A stretch of DNA of 64,000 nucleotides from Micromonospora thermarum (GTDB taxonomy: Bacteria > Actinomycetota > Actinomycetes > Mycobacteriales > Micromonosporaceae), in the NCBI RefSeq assembly GCF_012034245.1, contig NZ_JAATEO010000019.1, positions 62,001-126,000 on the forward strand. Reading direction: 5' to 3'. Below the pieces are notes generated by a model. It worked only from the letters and a program-made list of their open reading frames with translations, was not told the origin of the DNA and ran no database searches. Position 1 is the stretch's first letter. Every line of letters begins with the position of its first letter. Below, piece by piece: positions 24,847-32,499 of the stretch. The position numbers were made by a program, and so were the translations under genes.

Positions 24847-25350
24847 TCAGCCGGCGGGGACGTCGGCGGGTGCGGTCAGCGTCGGGTCGTCGATGTCGAA
24901 GTACTGCGGCCAGGGCTTCCGTCGCCCCATCCGCAACAGGCGCACCAGTGGTCGGCCACGTGCCGCGCGGGCGTCGCGCACCAGGTCGGTGTGCACCTGC
25001 CGGGCCAACGCAAGCCGCCGGCTCGCGGCGATCACGGCCTCGGCGTCCGGATCGCCCGGATCGAGCTGCACCGCGCGCAGCTGGCGCGTGAGGTCGTTCT
25101 CGGCCGCCTCACGCTCGTCGGGGCGGGCGTCCAGCGCGATCCGCGCCGCCGCGTACAGCTCGACACCGTAGCGGCGCTCGGCCAGGACCGCGGCGGCCGC
25201 CGCGCGGCGCAGCAGGTGGGCGTCGAGCGCGCGGGCAGCCGACTCCGCCCGCGCCTGCAGCCGCTCGACCCGCCCGGCGGTCCACCCGAGGTACGCCGCC
25301 AGCAGCCCGACGACCAGCGTCGCGCCCACCGCCCACCACATGCCCGGCAT
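24847..25350 (-). CDS. Membrane-anchored coiled-coil protein of the pimA-pdxS region
   Basis: This ~167-residue protein starts MPGMWWAVGATLVVGLLAAYLGW, a single N-terminal membrane helix. A long helical cytosolic part with LemA-like spacing (RVERLQARAESAARALDAHLLRR; EAAENDL) follows, and then a conserved-looking end VRLLRMGRRKPWPQYFDIDD. In mycobacteria a protein at this position (Rv2609c) combines a similar membrane domain with a NUDIX domain. Here only the membrane part is present. Its role is unknown. ATG 25350 and ATG 25341 are both possible starts. Confidence 0.75.
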   Translation of the reverse strand: MPGMWWAVGATLVVGLLAAYLGWTAGRVERLQARAESAARALDAHLLRRAAAAAVLAERRYGVELYAAARIALDARPDEREAAENDLTRQLRAVQLDPGDPDAEAVIAASRRLALARQVHTDLVRDARAARGRPLVRLLRMGRRKPWPQYFDIDDPTLTAPADVPAG

Positions 25351-25429
25351 CGTAGTGTCGCTCCGTTTCCGTCTCCGCCGGCCACGGCCGGCCGACCGCC
25401 GGCCTCCCCCGCACCACCGGCCCCGCGGG

Positions 25430-26590
25430 TCAGCCCAGCCCCACCCACTCCTGGTCGATGACCCGACCGTCGGTGGCCTCGATCGCCGCTGCGTATACCT
25501 CCAGAACCCGGCGGGCAACCACGGGCCAGTCGAAATTCGCCACCACCTGGTCGCCGCAGGCGGTCAGCGTGGCCCGCGCGGCAGCGTCGTCGAGCAGGTC
25601 GGCCAGGGCGGTCCGCAGGGCCGACGGGTCGCCGGTGCGGAACAGCCGGCCGGCCCGGCCGCCGTCGAGCACCCGGCGGAACGCGTCGAGGTCGCTCGCG
25701 ACGACCGTGGTCCCCGCCGCGAGGGCCTCGGTGAGGATCATCCCGAACGACTCGCCGCCGGTGTTCGGCGCCACGTAGAGGTGGACGCTGCGCAGCATCC
25801 GGGCCTTGTCCGCCTCGGAGACCAGGCCGAGGAAGGTGACCCGGTCGCGCAGCTCGGCCGGGAACTTCTCGTACAGGTCGTCGGAGTCACCCGGCCCCGC
25901 GACCAGCAGTCGCAGCCCGGGGCGTTCGGGCGCGAGGTGCACGAACGCGTCCCGGAGCACCGGGAAACCCTTCCGGGCCTCGGTGAACCGGCCGAGGAAG
26001 CCGATCGTGCCGCCCCGGCCCGGTGTGCACTCCCCCGGCCAGCCGGGCAGCGGCTCGGCGTCGGTGAACTTCGCGACGGCCACCCCGTTCGGGATCTCCA
26101 CCGCCCCGCCGTCCATGTGCTCGACCTGCACCTTGCGGGCCAGGGCGCTGACCGCGATCCGGGCGGTGATGCGTTCCAGCACGATCTGGAGCACGCCCTG
26201 GGCGGCGGCGAGCACCCGGGAGCGGGTCATCGCGGTGTGGAACGTGGCCACCACCGGCCCCCGCGCGGAGAGCACGGCGAGCATGGACAGGCTCAGCGTC
26301 AGCGGCTCGTGCACGTGCAGCACGTCGAAGTCGCCCCGGATGATCCACCGGCGGACCCGGGCGGTGGAGACCGGGCCGAAGGCGATCCGGGCCACCGAGC
26401 CGTTGTACGGCAGCGGCACCGCCCGACCGGCCGGCACCACGTACGGCGGCAGCGGCGAGTCCTCGTCGGCCGGGGCGAGGACGCTCACCTCGTGCCCGAG
26501 GCCGATCAGCGCCTCGGCCAGGTCCATCACGTGGTTCTGCACGCCGCCCGGCACGTCGAAGGAGTACGGGCACACGATGCCGATCCGCAC
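25430..26590 (-). CDS. pimA: PimA, phosphatidylinositol alpha-mannosyltransferase
   Basis: PimA transfers the first mannose from GDP-mannose to phosphatidylinositol at the inner face of the membrane. The 386-residue GT4 enzyme starts with the family motif MRIGIVCPYSFDVPGGVQNHV (Gly-loop near 16). HVHEPLTLSL lies mid N-domain. The nucleotide-binding elements are GFLGRFTEARKGF and the E-x7-E motif in GGESFGMILTEALAAGT. It lies directly downstream of the PIM acyltransferase and pgsA, completing the early PIM pathway in one operon. Confidence 0.96.
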   Translation of the reverse strand: MRIGIVCPYSFDVPGGVQNHVMDLAEALIGLGHEVSVLAPADEDSPLPPYVVPAGRAVPLPYNGSVARIAFGPVSTARVRRWIIRGDFDVLHVHEPLTLSLSMLAVLSARGPVVATFHTAMTRSRVLAAAQGVLQIVLERITARIAVSALARKVQVEHMDGGAVEIPNGVAVAKFTDAEPLPGWPGECTPGRGGTIGFLGRFTEARKGFPVLRDAFVHLAPERPGLRLLVAGPGDSDDLYEKFPAELRDRVTFLGLVSEADKARMLRSVHLYVAPNTGGESFGMILTEALAAGTTVVASDLDAFRRVLDGGRAGRLFRTGDPSALRTALADLLDDAAARATLTACGDQVVANFDWPVVARRVLEVYAAAIEATDGRVIDQEWVGLG

Positions 26591-26606
26591 GTTGGCGCCC
26601 TTTCCC

Positions 26607-27542
26607 TCAGACCTGTCCGGTGGCTGGCGAGGGCTGAGCCGCGCCGTCCGCTGTGGCGTGCCGCTGGTCCAACCACATCCGCTGCAACATGTGCCAGTCT
26701 TCCGGATGGCGGGCGATGCCCGCCGCCAGACCGTCGGCGATCCGCTGGGTCAGCGCCCGCGCCCGCACGTCCAGCGGGCCCTCCTCGGGACCGGGCACCG
26801 GCAGCGGCCCCTCGATCGAGGCGCGCGCGACCCCCGGCTCGTACCACAACGAGGCGACGTAGAGAGGCGCGCCGGTGCGCAACGCCAGCAGCGCCGGACC
26901 GGGCGGCATCCGGGTGCGGCCGCCGAAGAAGTCGACCTCCACGCCGCGGGCCGAGAGGTCCCGGTCGGCCAGCAACGGGACGACGAAACCGGCGCGCAGC
27001 CGGTCGACCAGCACGTCGAAGGCCGGCCGCTCGCCGCCGTGGGTGGGCAGGATCTCCATGCCCAGGCCCCGCCGGAAGGCCAGGAACCGCTGGTAGACGC
27101 CCTCGGGCTTGAGCCGCTCGGCAACCGTGGCGATCGGCCACCCCATCGCGGCGACCCAGGCGCCGGCGGCGTCCCAGTTGCCGGCGTGCGGCAGGGCCAC
27201 CACCGCGCCCCGGCCGGCGGCGACGTCGGCGGCGAGCAGCTCCTCGCGGTCGAGGCGGAAGCCGGCGAGGATCTCCGCCCGGCTGAGCGAGGGCAGCCGG
27301 AACGCCTCCATCCAGTACCGGGCGTACGAGCGCAGGCCGGCCCGGACCAGCCGGTCCAGCTCGGCCTCGGGAACGTCGGCGCCGACCACCCGGCGCAGGT
27401 TGGCGCGCAGTCGGGCCGTACCGGCGCCACCGCGACGGTGGGCGCGGTCGGCGCCCACCTGGAAGGCGGCGGCCGCGACGGGCCGGGGCAGCGCGCGGAC
27501 GGCGCGCCACCCGGCGAGGTAGGCCAGCTCGGTGAGGGTCAC
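26607..27542 (-). CDS. Phosphatidylinositol mannoside acyltransferase (PatA-like)
   Basis: This is a 311-residue lysophospholipid-acyltransferase-fold enzyme (LpxL/HtrB group) that acylates PIM mannose. It has the catalytic HxxxxD box in LPHAGNWDAAG (about 120-130) and later RPAFDVLVDRL and LADRDLSARGVEVDFFG, typical of the mycobacterial homolog Rv2611c. The start is a GTG 22 bp after pgsA, and pimA begins 16 bp beyond its stop, so the three genes form an operon. Confidence 0.93.
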   Translation of the reverse strand: MTLTELAYLAGWRAVRALPRPVAAAAFQVGADRAHRRGGAGTARLRANLRRVVGADVPEAELDRLVRAGLRSYARYWMEAFRLPSLSRAEILAGFRLDREELLAADVAAGRGAVVALPHAGNWDAAGAWVAAMGWPIATVAERLKPEGVYQRFLAFRRGLGMEILPTHGGERPAFDVLVDRLRAGFVVPLLADRDLSARGVEVDFFGGRTRMPPGPALLALRTGAPLYVASLWYEPGVARASIEGPLPVPGPEEGPLDVRARALTQRIADGLAAGIARHPEDWHMLQRMWLDQRHATADGAAQPSPATGQV

Positions 27543-27564
27543 CGGTGCCGGCCCCGCGCCGCCC

Positions 27565-28200
27565 TCACCCCTGGCCGCCCGGGGCGGTGGGGAGCCGCTG
27601 GGCCTGCCGGTACACGTGGGCCATCCGCTGGCCGACCGTGAAGATCGACACGGCGGCGAGGAGCCAGAGCGCGATCTCCAGGGCCGGATCGACGCCGACG
27701 CCGGTGAGCAGGCCGCCGACGCCGACGATGAGCAGGCGCTCGGTGCGTTCGGCGATACCCACGTCGCAGGTCATGCCGAGCCCTTCGGCGCGGGCCTTCA
27801 CGTAGGAGACGAGACTGCCCGCGGCCAGGCAGAGCAGGGCCGCCGCGACACCGGAGTGGTCGCCCTCGGTGGCCAGGTAGTAGGCCACGGCGCCGAAGAC
27901 GGCGCTGTCGGCGATCCGGTCCATGCTCGAGTCGAGGAACGCCCCGAACCGGGTGGAGCCGCCGCTCATGCGGGCCATCGTCCCGTCGAGCAGGTCGGTC
28001 AGCGCGAAGACCGTCACGATCAACGCTCCGGCGACGAGGTGGCCGCGGGCGCCGAAGCCGAGCGCGCCGACGAGCACCCCGAGGGTGCCCGTCACGGTGA
28101 CCGCGTTGGGAGTGACGCCCGCGCGCAGCAGTCGACGCGCGAGCGGTTCGACGACGCGGGTCATGCCCGCGCGGGCAGTCACTTGGAAGATCTTCGCCAT
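27565..28200 (-). CDS. pgsA: PgsA-type CDP-alcohol phosphatidyltransferase (phosphatidylinositol phosphate synthase)
   Basis: This enzyme joins CDP-diacylglycerol with inositol phosphate, the entry step to phosphatidylinositol and PIMs. The 211-residue membrane protein has about six helices. The CDP-alcohol transferase motif D-x2-D-G-x2-A-R-x8-G-x3-D-x3-D is visible as DLLDGTMARMSGGSTRFGAFLDSSMD (about 68-93). It is followed by pimA and the acyltransferase, which supports inositol phosphate rather than glycerol phosphate as acceptor. Confidence 0.94.
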   Translation of the reverse strand: MAKIFQVTARAGMTRVVEPLARRLLRAGVTPNAVTVTGTLGVLVGALGFGARGHLVAGALIVTVFALTDLLDGTMARMSGGSTRFGAFLDSSMDRIADSAVFGAVAYYLATEGDHSGVAAALLCLAAGSLVSYVKARAEGLGMTCDVGIAERTERLLIVGVGGLLTGVGVDPALEIALWLLAAVSIFTVGQRMAHVYRQAQRLPTAPGGQG

Positions 28201-28452
28201 GGCGGTCCCACCCTAACGGTCCCCGGGCCAGCGGCGATACGGCCGGTCAGGTGACCCGCGCGGCGAGGCTTGTGCGGCCCGGGCATCGGGTGTCTGATCG
28301 ACCCAGGGAAAGGTGAGCCAGCTCACCGGTCCGCCCGTCCCGTTCCCGCTTGGCAGCAGTCCACCGGAGGATATCGCCGCGCACCCGCCCCGGGCCGCTC
28401 CCCGTCGCGCGCGGCGGTCGCCACCAACCACCGGCTGAGGGAGGTGCGCCGC

Positions 28453-30606
28453 ATGGCGCAGAAGAGTCAGGAGAAGGGGGTCACCGGCGGCGCGCCGGTG
28501 GTGACCGACCCCGGCAGGGTCCGCAACGTGGTGCTCGTCGGCCACTCCGGGGCCGGCAAGACGACCCTGGTCGAGGCGTTGCTCGCCGCGACCGGCACGA
28601 TCGGCCGCGCCGGAAGCGTCACCGACGGCACCACGGTCTGCGACCACGACCCCGCCGCCGTACGTCAGCAGCGCTCGGTGAGCCTGGCCTGCGCGCCCCT
28701 GATGCACAACGGGACCAAGGTCAACCTGCTGGACAGCCCGGGGTACGCCGACTTCGTCGGTGAGCTGCGGGCCGGGCTGCGGGCCGCCGACGCCGCGCTC
28801 TTCGTCGTCTCCGCCGTCGACGGGATGGACGCCGCCACCGCCGCGCTGTGGGAGGAGTGCGCCGCCGTCGACATGCCCCGGGCGGTCGCCGTCTCCCGGC
28901 TGGACCACCCGCGCGCGGACTTCGACGAGGCGGTGGCGCTCTGCCAGCGGGTCTTCGGCGACAACGTGCTCCCGCTCTACCTGCCGATGCTCGGCGACGA
29001 CGGCATCTCCACCGTCGGCCTGCTCGGGCTCATCACGCGGCGGGTCTTCGACTACACCGGCGGCCTGCCGGCGGAGGTACGCGAGCCGGACCCGGAGCAC
29101 CTGCCGGCGATCGCCGAGTCCCGCAACGAGCTGATCGAGGGGATCATCGCCGAGAGCGAGGACGAGACCCTCATGGACCGGTACCTCGAGGGCGAGGAGA
29201 TCGGCATCGACATCCTCGTCGAGGACCTGGAGAAGGCGGTCGCGCGCGGCCACTTCTACCCCGTGGTGCCGGTCTGCGCGGAGACCGGGGTGGGGCTGGA
29301 CGCGCTGCTGGAGGTGCTCACCGCCGGCTTCCCGTCGCCGCTGGAGCACGACGTGCCGGCGGTGACCGGCGTGGACGGAGCACCCCGGCCGCCGCTCACC
29401 TGCGATCCGGACGGTCCGCTGGTCGCCGAGGTCGTCAAGACCACCATCGACCGGCACGTCGGTCGGGTCTCGCTGGTACGGGTGTTCTCCGGCACGCTGC
29501 GCCCCGAGCAGACCGTGCACGTCTCCGGGCACGGCATGGCCGACCGCGGGCATCCCGACCACGACGCCGACGAGCGGGTGGGGCACATCTACTCGCCGCT
29601 CGGCGCGACGTTGCGGGAGGTGGGCCTCTGCGTGGCCGGCGACATCTGCGCGATCACCAAGTCGGGCAGCGCGGAGACCGGCGACACCATCTCCGCCAAG
29701 GAGGACCCGCTGCTGATCGCGCCGTGGGAGATGCCGGAGCCGCTGCTGCCGGTGGCGATCGTGGCCCGCAGCCGCTCCGACGAGGACGCGCTCGCCCGCA
29801 ACCTGGCCCGGCTGGTGGCCGGCGACCCCACCCTCCGGCTGGACCGCAACCCCGAGACCCACCAGCTGGTGCTGTGGTGCATGGGCGAGGCGCACGCGGA
29901 CGTGGTGCTGGAGCGGCTGCGGACCGGCGGCGTGGAGCTGGACACCGAGCCGGTGCGGGTGGCCCTGCGCGAGACGTTCACCGTGCCGGCCAAGGGGCAC
30001 GGACGGCACGTCAAGCAGTCCGGCGGGCACGGCCAGTACGCGGTCTGCGACATCGAGGTGGCGCCGCTGCCGCGCGGCGCCGGTTTCGAGTTCGTCGACC
30101 GGGTGGTGGGTGGCGCGGTGCCGCACAACTACATCCCGTCGGTGGAGAAGGGCGTCCGCGCCCAGATGGAGCGCGGCCTGGTCGCCGGCTACCCGGTGGT
30201 GGACCTGCGGGTGACGCTGTTCGACGGCAAGGCGCACAGCGTGGACTCCTCCGACGCGGCGTTCCAGACCGCCGGGGCACTCGCGCTGAAGGACGCGGCC
30301 GAGAAGGGCCAGCCGGCGCTGCTGGAACCGGTCGACGAGGTGGTCATCCGGGTGCCCGACTCGTCGGTGGGCGCGGTGATGGGTGACCTGTCCGGCCGGC
30401 GCGGCCGGGTGCTCGGCACCGAACCGGACACCACCGCCGAGGGCCGCACGCTGGTCCGCGCCGAGGTGCCGGCGACCGAGCTCCTCCGGTACGCGGTGGA
30501 GCTGCGCTCGATGACCTCCGGCACCGGCACCTTCCGCCGGCAGTTCGTCCGCTACGAACCCATGCCCACCCACCTGGCCGACCAGATCCGCAAGGAACAC
30601 ACCTGA
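28453..30606 (+). CDS. Elongation factor G-like protein EF-G2
   Basis: This 717-residue translational-GTPase paralog resembles mycobacterial FusA2. The P-loop is GHSGAGKTT, domain II-V layout is present, and the C-terminal elongation-factor fold ends with RSMTSGTGTF. Key G-motifs deviate: the DxPGH of real EF-G is DSPGYADF, so the catalytic His is Tyr, and the NKxD base-recognition motif is SRLD. A mycobacterial EF-G2 has been reported to bind guanine nucleotide but lack ribosome-dependent GTPase activity, which fits. ATG is chosen for its upstream GGGAGG. It is divergent from pgsA and interrupts the usual HIT-pgsA adjacency. Confidence 0.9.
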   Translation: MAQKSQEKGVTGGAPVVTDPGRVRNVVLVGHSGAGKTTLVEALLAATGTIGRAGSVTDGTTVCDHDPAAVRQQRSVSLACAPLMHNGTKVNLLDSPGYADFVGELRAGLRAADAALFVVSAVDGMDAATAALWEECAAVDMPRAVAVSRLDHPRADFDEAVALCQRVFGDNVLPLYLPMLGDDGISTVGLLGLITRRVFDYTGGLPAEVREPDPEHLPAIAESRNELIEGIIAESEDETLMDRYLEGEEIGIDILVEDLEKAVARGHFYPVVPVCAETGVGLDALLEVLTAGFPSPLEHDVPAVTGVDGAPRPPLTCDPDGPLVAEVVKTTIDRHVGRVSLVRVFSGTLRPEQTVHVSGHGMADRGHPDHDADERVGHIYSPLGATLREVGLCVAGDICAITKSGSAETGDTISAKEDPLLIAPWEMPEPLLPVAIVARSRSDEDALARNLARLVAGDPTLRLDRNPETHQLVLWCMGEAHADVVLERLRTGGVELDTEPVRVALRETFTVPAKGHGRHVKQSGGHGQYAVCDIEVAPLPRGAGFEFVDRVVGGAVPHNYIPSVEKGVRAQMERGLVAGYPVVDLRVTLFDGKAHSVDSSDAAFQTAGALALKDAAEKGQPALLEPVDEVVIRVPDSSVGAVMGDLSGRRGRVLGTEPDTTAEGRTLVRAEVPATELLRYAVELRSMTSGTGTFRRQFVRYEPMPTHLADQIRKEHT

Positions 30607-30627
30607 CCCACCCAGCCCTTCAAGGTT

Positions 30628-30682
30628 GATCATGAGGTTGGCGGGCGGGAGACGGGCATTTCTCCCCGCTAACCTCATGATC
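30628..30682. repeat. 55-bp palindromic element (GATCATGAGG family), copy 2
   Basis: The arms GATCATGAGGTTgGCGGG and CCCGCtAACCTCATGATC pair with one mismatch around a pyrimidine/purine-rich middle. Length and arm sequence match the element at 23040-23094. Like that copy it lies between convergent genes, here EF-G2 and an aldo/keto reductase. Confidence 0.85.
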
Positions 30683-30719
30683 GACGCCGACGGGACGGCC
30701 GAGGGGCGGCGGGCGTCGG

Positions 30720-31778
30720 TCAGGGGCGGGCGGTGGGGAGGGTGGGGCTGGGCCAGTAGGGGCGGTCGGCTTCCCGGAGCGCCGCCGCCCGCAGGGCCGC
30801 CAACTGGCGCTCGACCTCGGCGAACTGGTCCGGCGGGAGCGGGCCCCGGGCCAGCGCCGCCGCGTTCTCCTCGACCTGCGCGACGGTACGGCAGCCCGGG
30901 ATCGGGACGCTGCGCTCGCTGCGCGCCCAGATCCAGCCCAGTGCGCCCTGGGCCAGGGTGCGGCCGTCGGCGGTGAGCGCGGCGCGGACGGCGCTCACCC
31001 GGCGCAGCCACTCCGGTGCCGGCCGGCCGCCCCGGAACCACTCCAGCCAACCGGGAGCGTGCCCGCGCAGGTCGTCCCGGGGCAGCGTGGAGCCCGTCGT
31101 GTACTTGCCGGTGAGCAGGCCCATCCCGAGCGGGCCCCGGGCGACGCTGGCGAGGTCGTACTTGTCGCAGACGGCCAGCAGCTCGGGGGCGTCCCGCAGC
31201 ACCGACAGGGTGTGCTGCACGGCGGTGGCGCCCCGGGCGGCCTGCCCCCACGCGGCGGCCCGGTCCGCCCGGTCGGTGCTCCACCCGTACGCGCGCACCA
31301 GGCCGTCGGCCACCAGGTCCTCCAGCGTGGCGATCAGGGCCTCCGCGCGCGGCACCGGGAGGTCGCCCAGGTGCAGCTGGTAGAGGTCGATGCGGTCGGT
31401 GCCGAGCCGGCGCAGCGAGTCGGTCACCGCCCGCCGCAGGTACGCCGGGGACGCGTCCTCCCCCGTCGCCTGGCGGGCCGCCTCGTCGAACGTGTAACCC
31501 CACTTCGTGGCGACGACCGCCTCGTCCCGCCGGCCGGCGAGGGCCCGCCCGAGGATCCGCTCCGAGTGCCCCGCGCCGTACGTGTCGGCGGTGTCGAAGA
31601 AGGTCACGCCGAGGTCGAGCGCGCGGCGGACCGCCCGGACGGACTCGTCGTCGTCGACGACGCCCCAGCCCAGCGGCTGGACGCCCTCGGCCCAGGGGCC
31701 ACCGATCGCCCAGCACCCCATGCCCAGGGCGCTCACCTCGATGCCGCTGCGACCCAGTGTCCGCGTCATGACTGCCAT
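30720..31778 (-). CDS. Aldo/keto reductase
   Basis: This is a 352-residue NADPH-dependent AKR with a TIM barrel. The catalytic tetrad is visible as Asp in FFDTADTYGAGHSE (with Tyr four residues on), Lys in VVATKWGYTF, and His in LYQLHLGD. The cofactor loop is VPIPGCRTVAQVEENAAAL. The N-terminus RTLGRSGIEVSALGMGCW is standard. The physiological substrate is unknown. It lies downstream of the HIT gene on the same strand, with a 52-bp gap. Confidence 0.9.
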   Translation of the reverse strand: MAVMTRTLGRSGIEVSALGMGCWAIGGPWAEGVQPLGWGVVDDDESVRAVRRALDLGVTFFDTADTYGAGHSERILGRALAGRRDEAVVATKWGYTFDEAARQATGEDASPAYLRRAVTDSLRRLGTDRIDLYQLHLGDLPVPRAEALIATLEDLVADGLVRAYGWSTDRADRAAAWGQAARGATAVQHTLSVLRDAPELLAVCDKYDLASVARGPLGMGLLTGKYTTGSTLPRDDLRGHAPGWLEWFRGGRPAPEWLRRVSAVRAALTADGRTLAQGALGWIWARSERSVPIPGCRTVAQVEENAAALARGPLPPDQFAEVERQLAALRAAALREADRPYWPSPTLPTARP

Positions 31779-31830
31779 CGACGCATCCTGTCACCCCCGG
31801 CCGACCGGAGGGGGGTGATCGCTTCGGGTG

Positions 31831-32382
31831 TCAGGACGGCCAGGCGCGCGCGAGCAACTCGCGCGTGTCGCCAAGCAACTGCGGCAGGACCTTGGTGCGC
31901 CCGATCACCGGCATGAAGTTGGCGTCCCCGCCCCACCGGGGCACCACGTGCTGGTGCAGGTGCGCGGCGATCCCGGCGCCGGCCACGCCGCCCTGGTTCA
32001 TCCCGAGGTTGAAGCCGTGCGCGCTGCTGACCTTGCGGATCACCCGCATGGCGGTCTGCGTGAACACGGCCAGCTCACCCGTCTCGGGGCCGTCGAGGTC
32101 GGTGTAGTCGGCGACGTGCCGGTAGGGGCAGACCAGCAGGTGCCCCGGGTTGTACGGGTAGAGGTTGAGCACCACGAAGACGTGCTCGCCGCGCGCCACG
32201 ACGAGGCTCTCCGACTCGGGTCGGCCGGGCGCGAGGCAGAACGGGCAGCCGCTGGGCTTCTCGTACCCGCCCTCGGGCCGGTCCTCGCCCGAGATGTAGG
32301 TCATCCGGTGGGGTGTCCAGAGCCGATCCAGGCCGTCCGTCATGGCGTCGCTGCTGTCGGTGTGTCCGTCCGCCCCAGTCAC
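31831..32382 (-). CDS. HIT family nucleotide hydrolase/phosphorylase
   Basis: This 183-residue HIT protein resembles mycobacterial Rv2613c, a diadenosine tetraphosphate phosphorylase. The histidine triad is HLHQHVVPRW (about 142-151), with a CPFCLAP zinc-like Cys pair and the N-terminal LWTPHRMTYI motif. It lies next to thrS, the order seen across actinobacteria. GTG 32382 and ATG 32343 are alternative starts, neither with a strong ribosome site; the later one gives the usual family N-terminus. Confidence 0.92.
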   Translation of the reverse strand: MTGADGHTDSSDAMTDGLDRLWTPHRMTYISGEDRPEGGYEKPSGCPFCLAPGRPESESLVVARGEHVFVVLNLYPYNPGHLLVCPYRHVADYTDLDGPETGELAVFTQTAMRVIRKVSSAHGFNLGMNQGGVAGAGIAAHLHQHVVPRWGGDANFMPVIGRTKVLPQLLGDTRELLARAWPS

Positions 32383-32499
32383 AGCAGCGATCCTACGACC
32401 CGGTGCGGGGCGTCACCGAACCGCGCCGGCCACCCGTGGTACGGCGGACCGGCGCGGCCCAGGGTCGACACGGCACCGTCTGCCGGAGGGATCCCTTCC

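Noticed and set aside
28213..31794. Long minus-strand frame across EF-G2 and the aldo/keto reductase
   Set aside because: It runs antisense to EF-G2 and out of frame with the reductase, and shows no recognisable protein; shadow of real genes.
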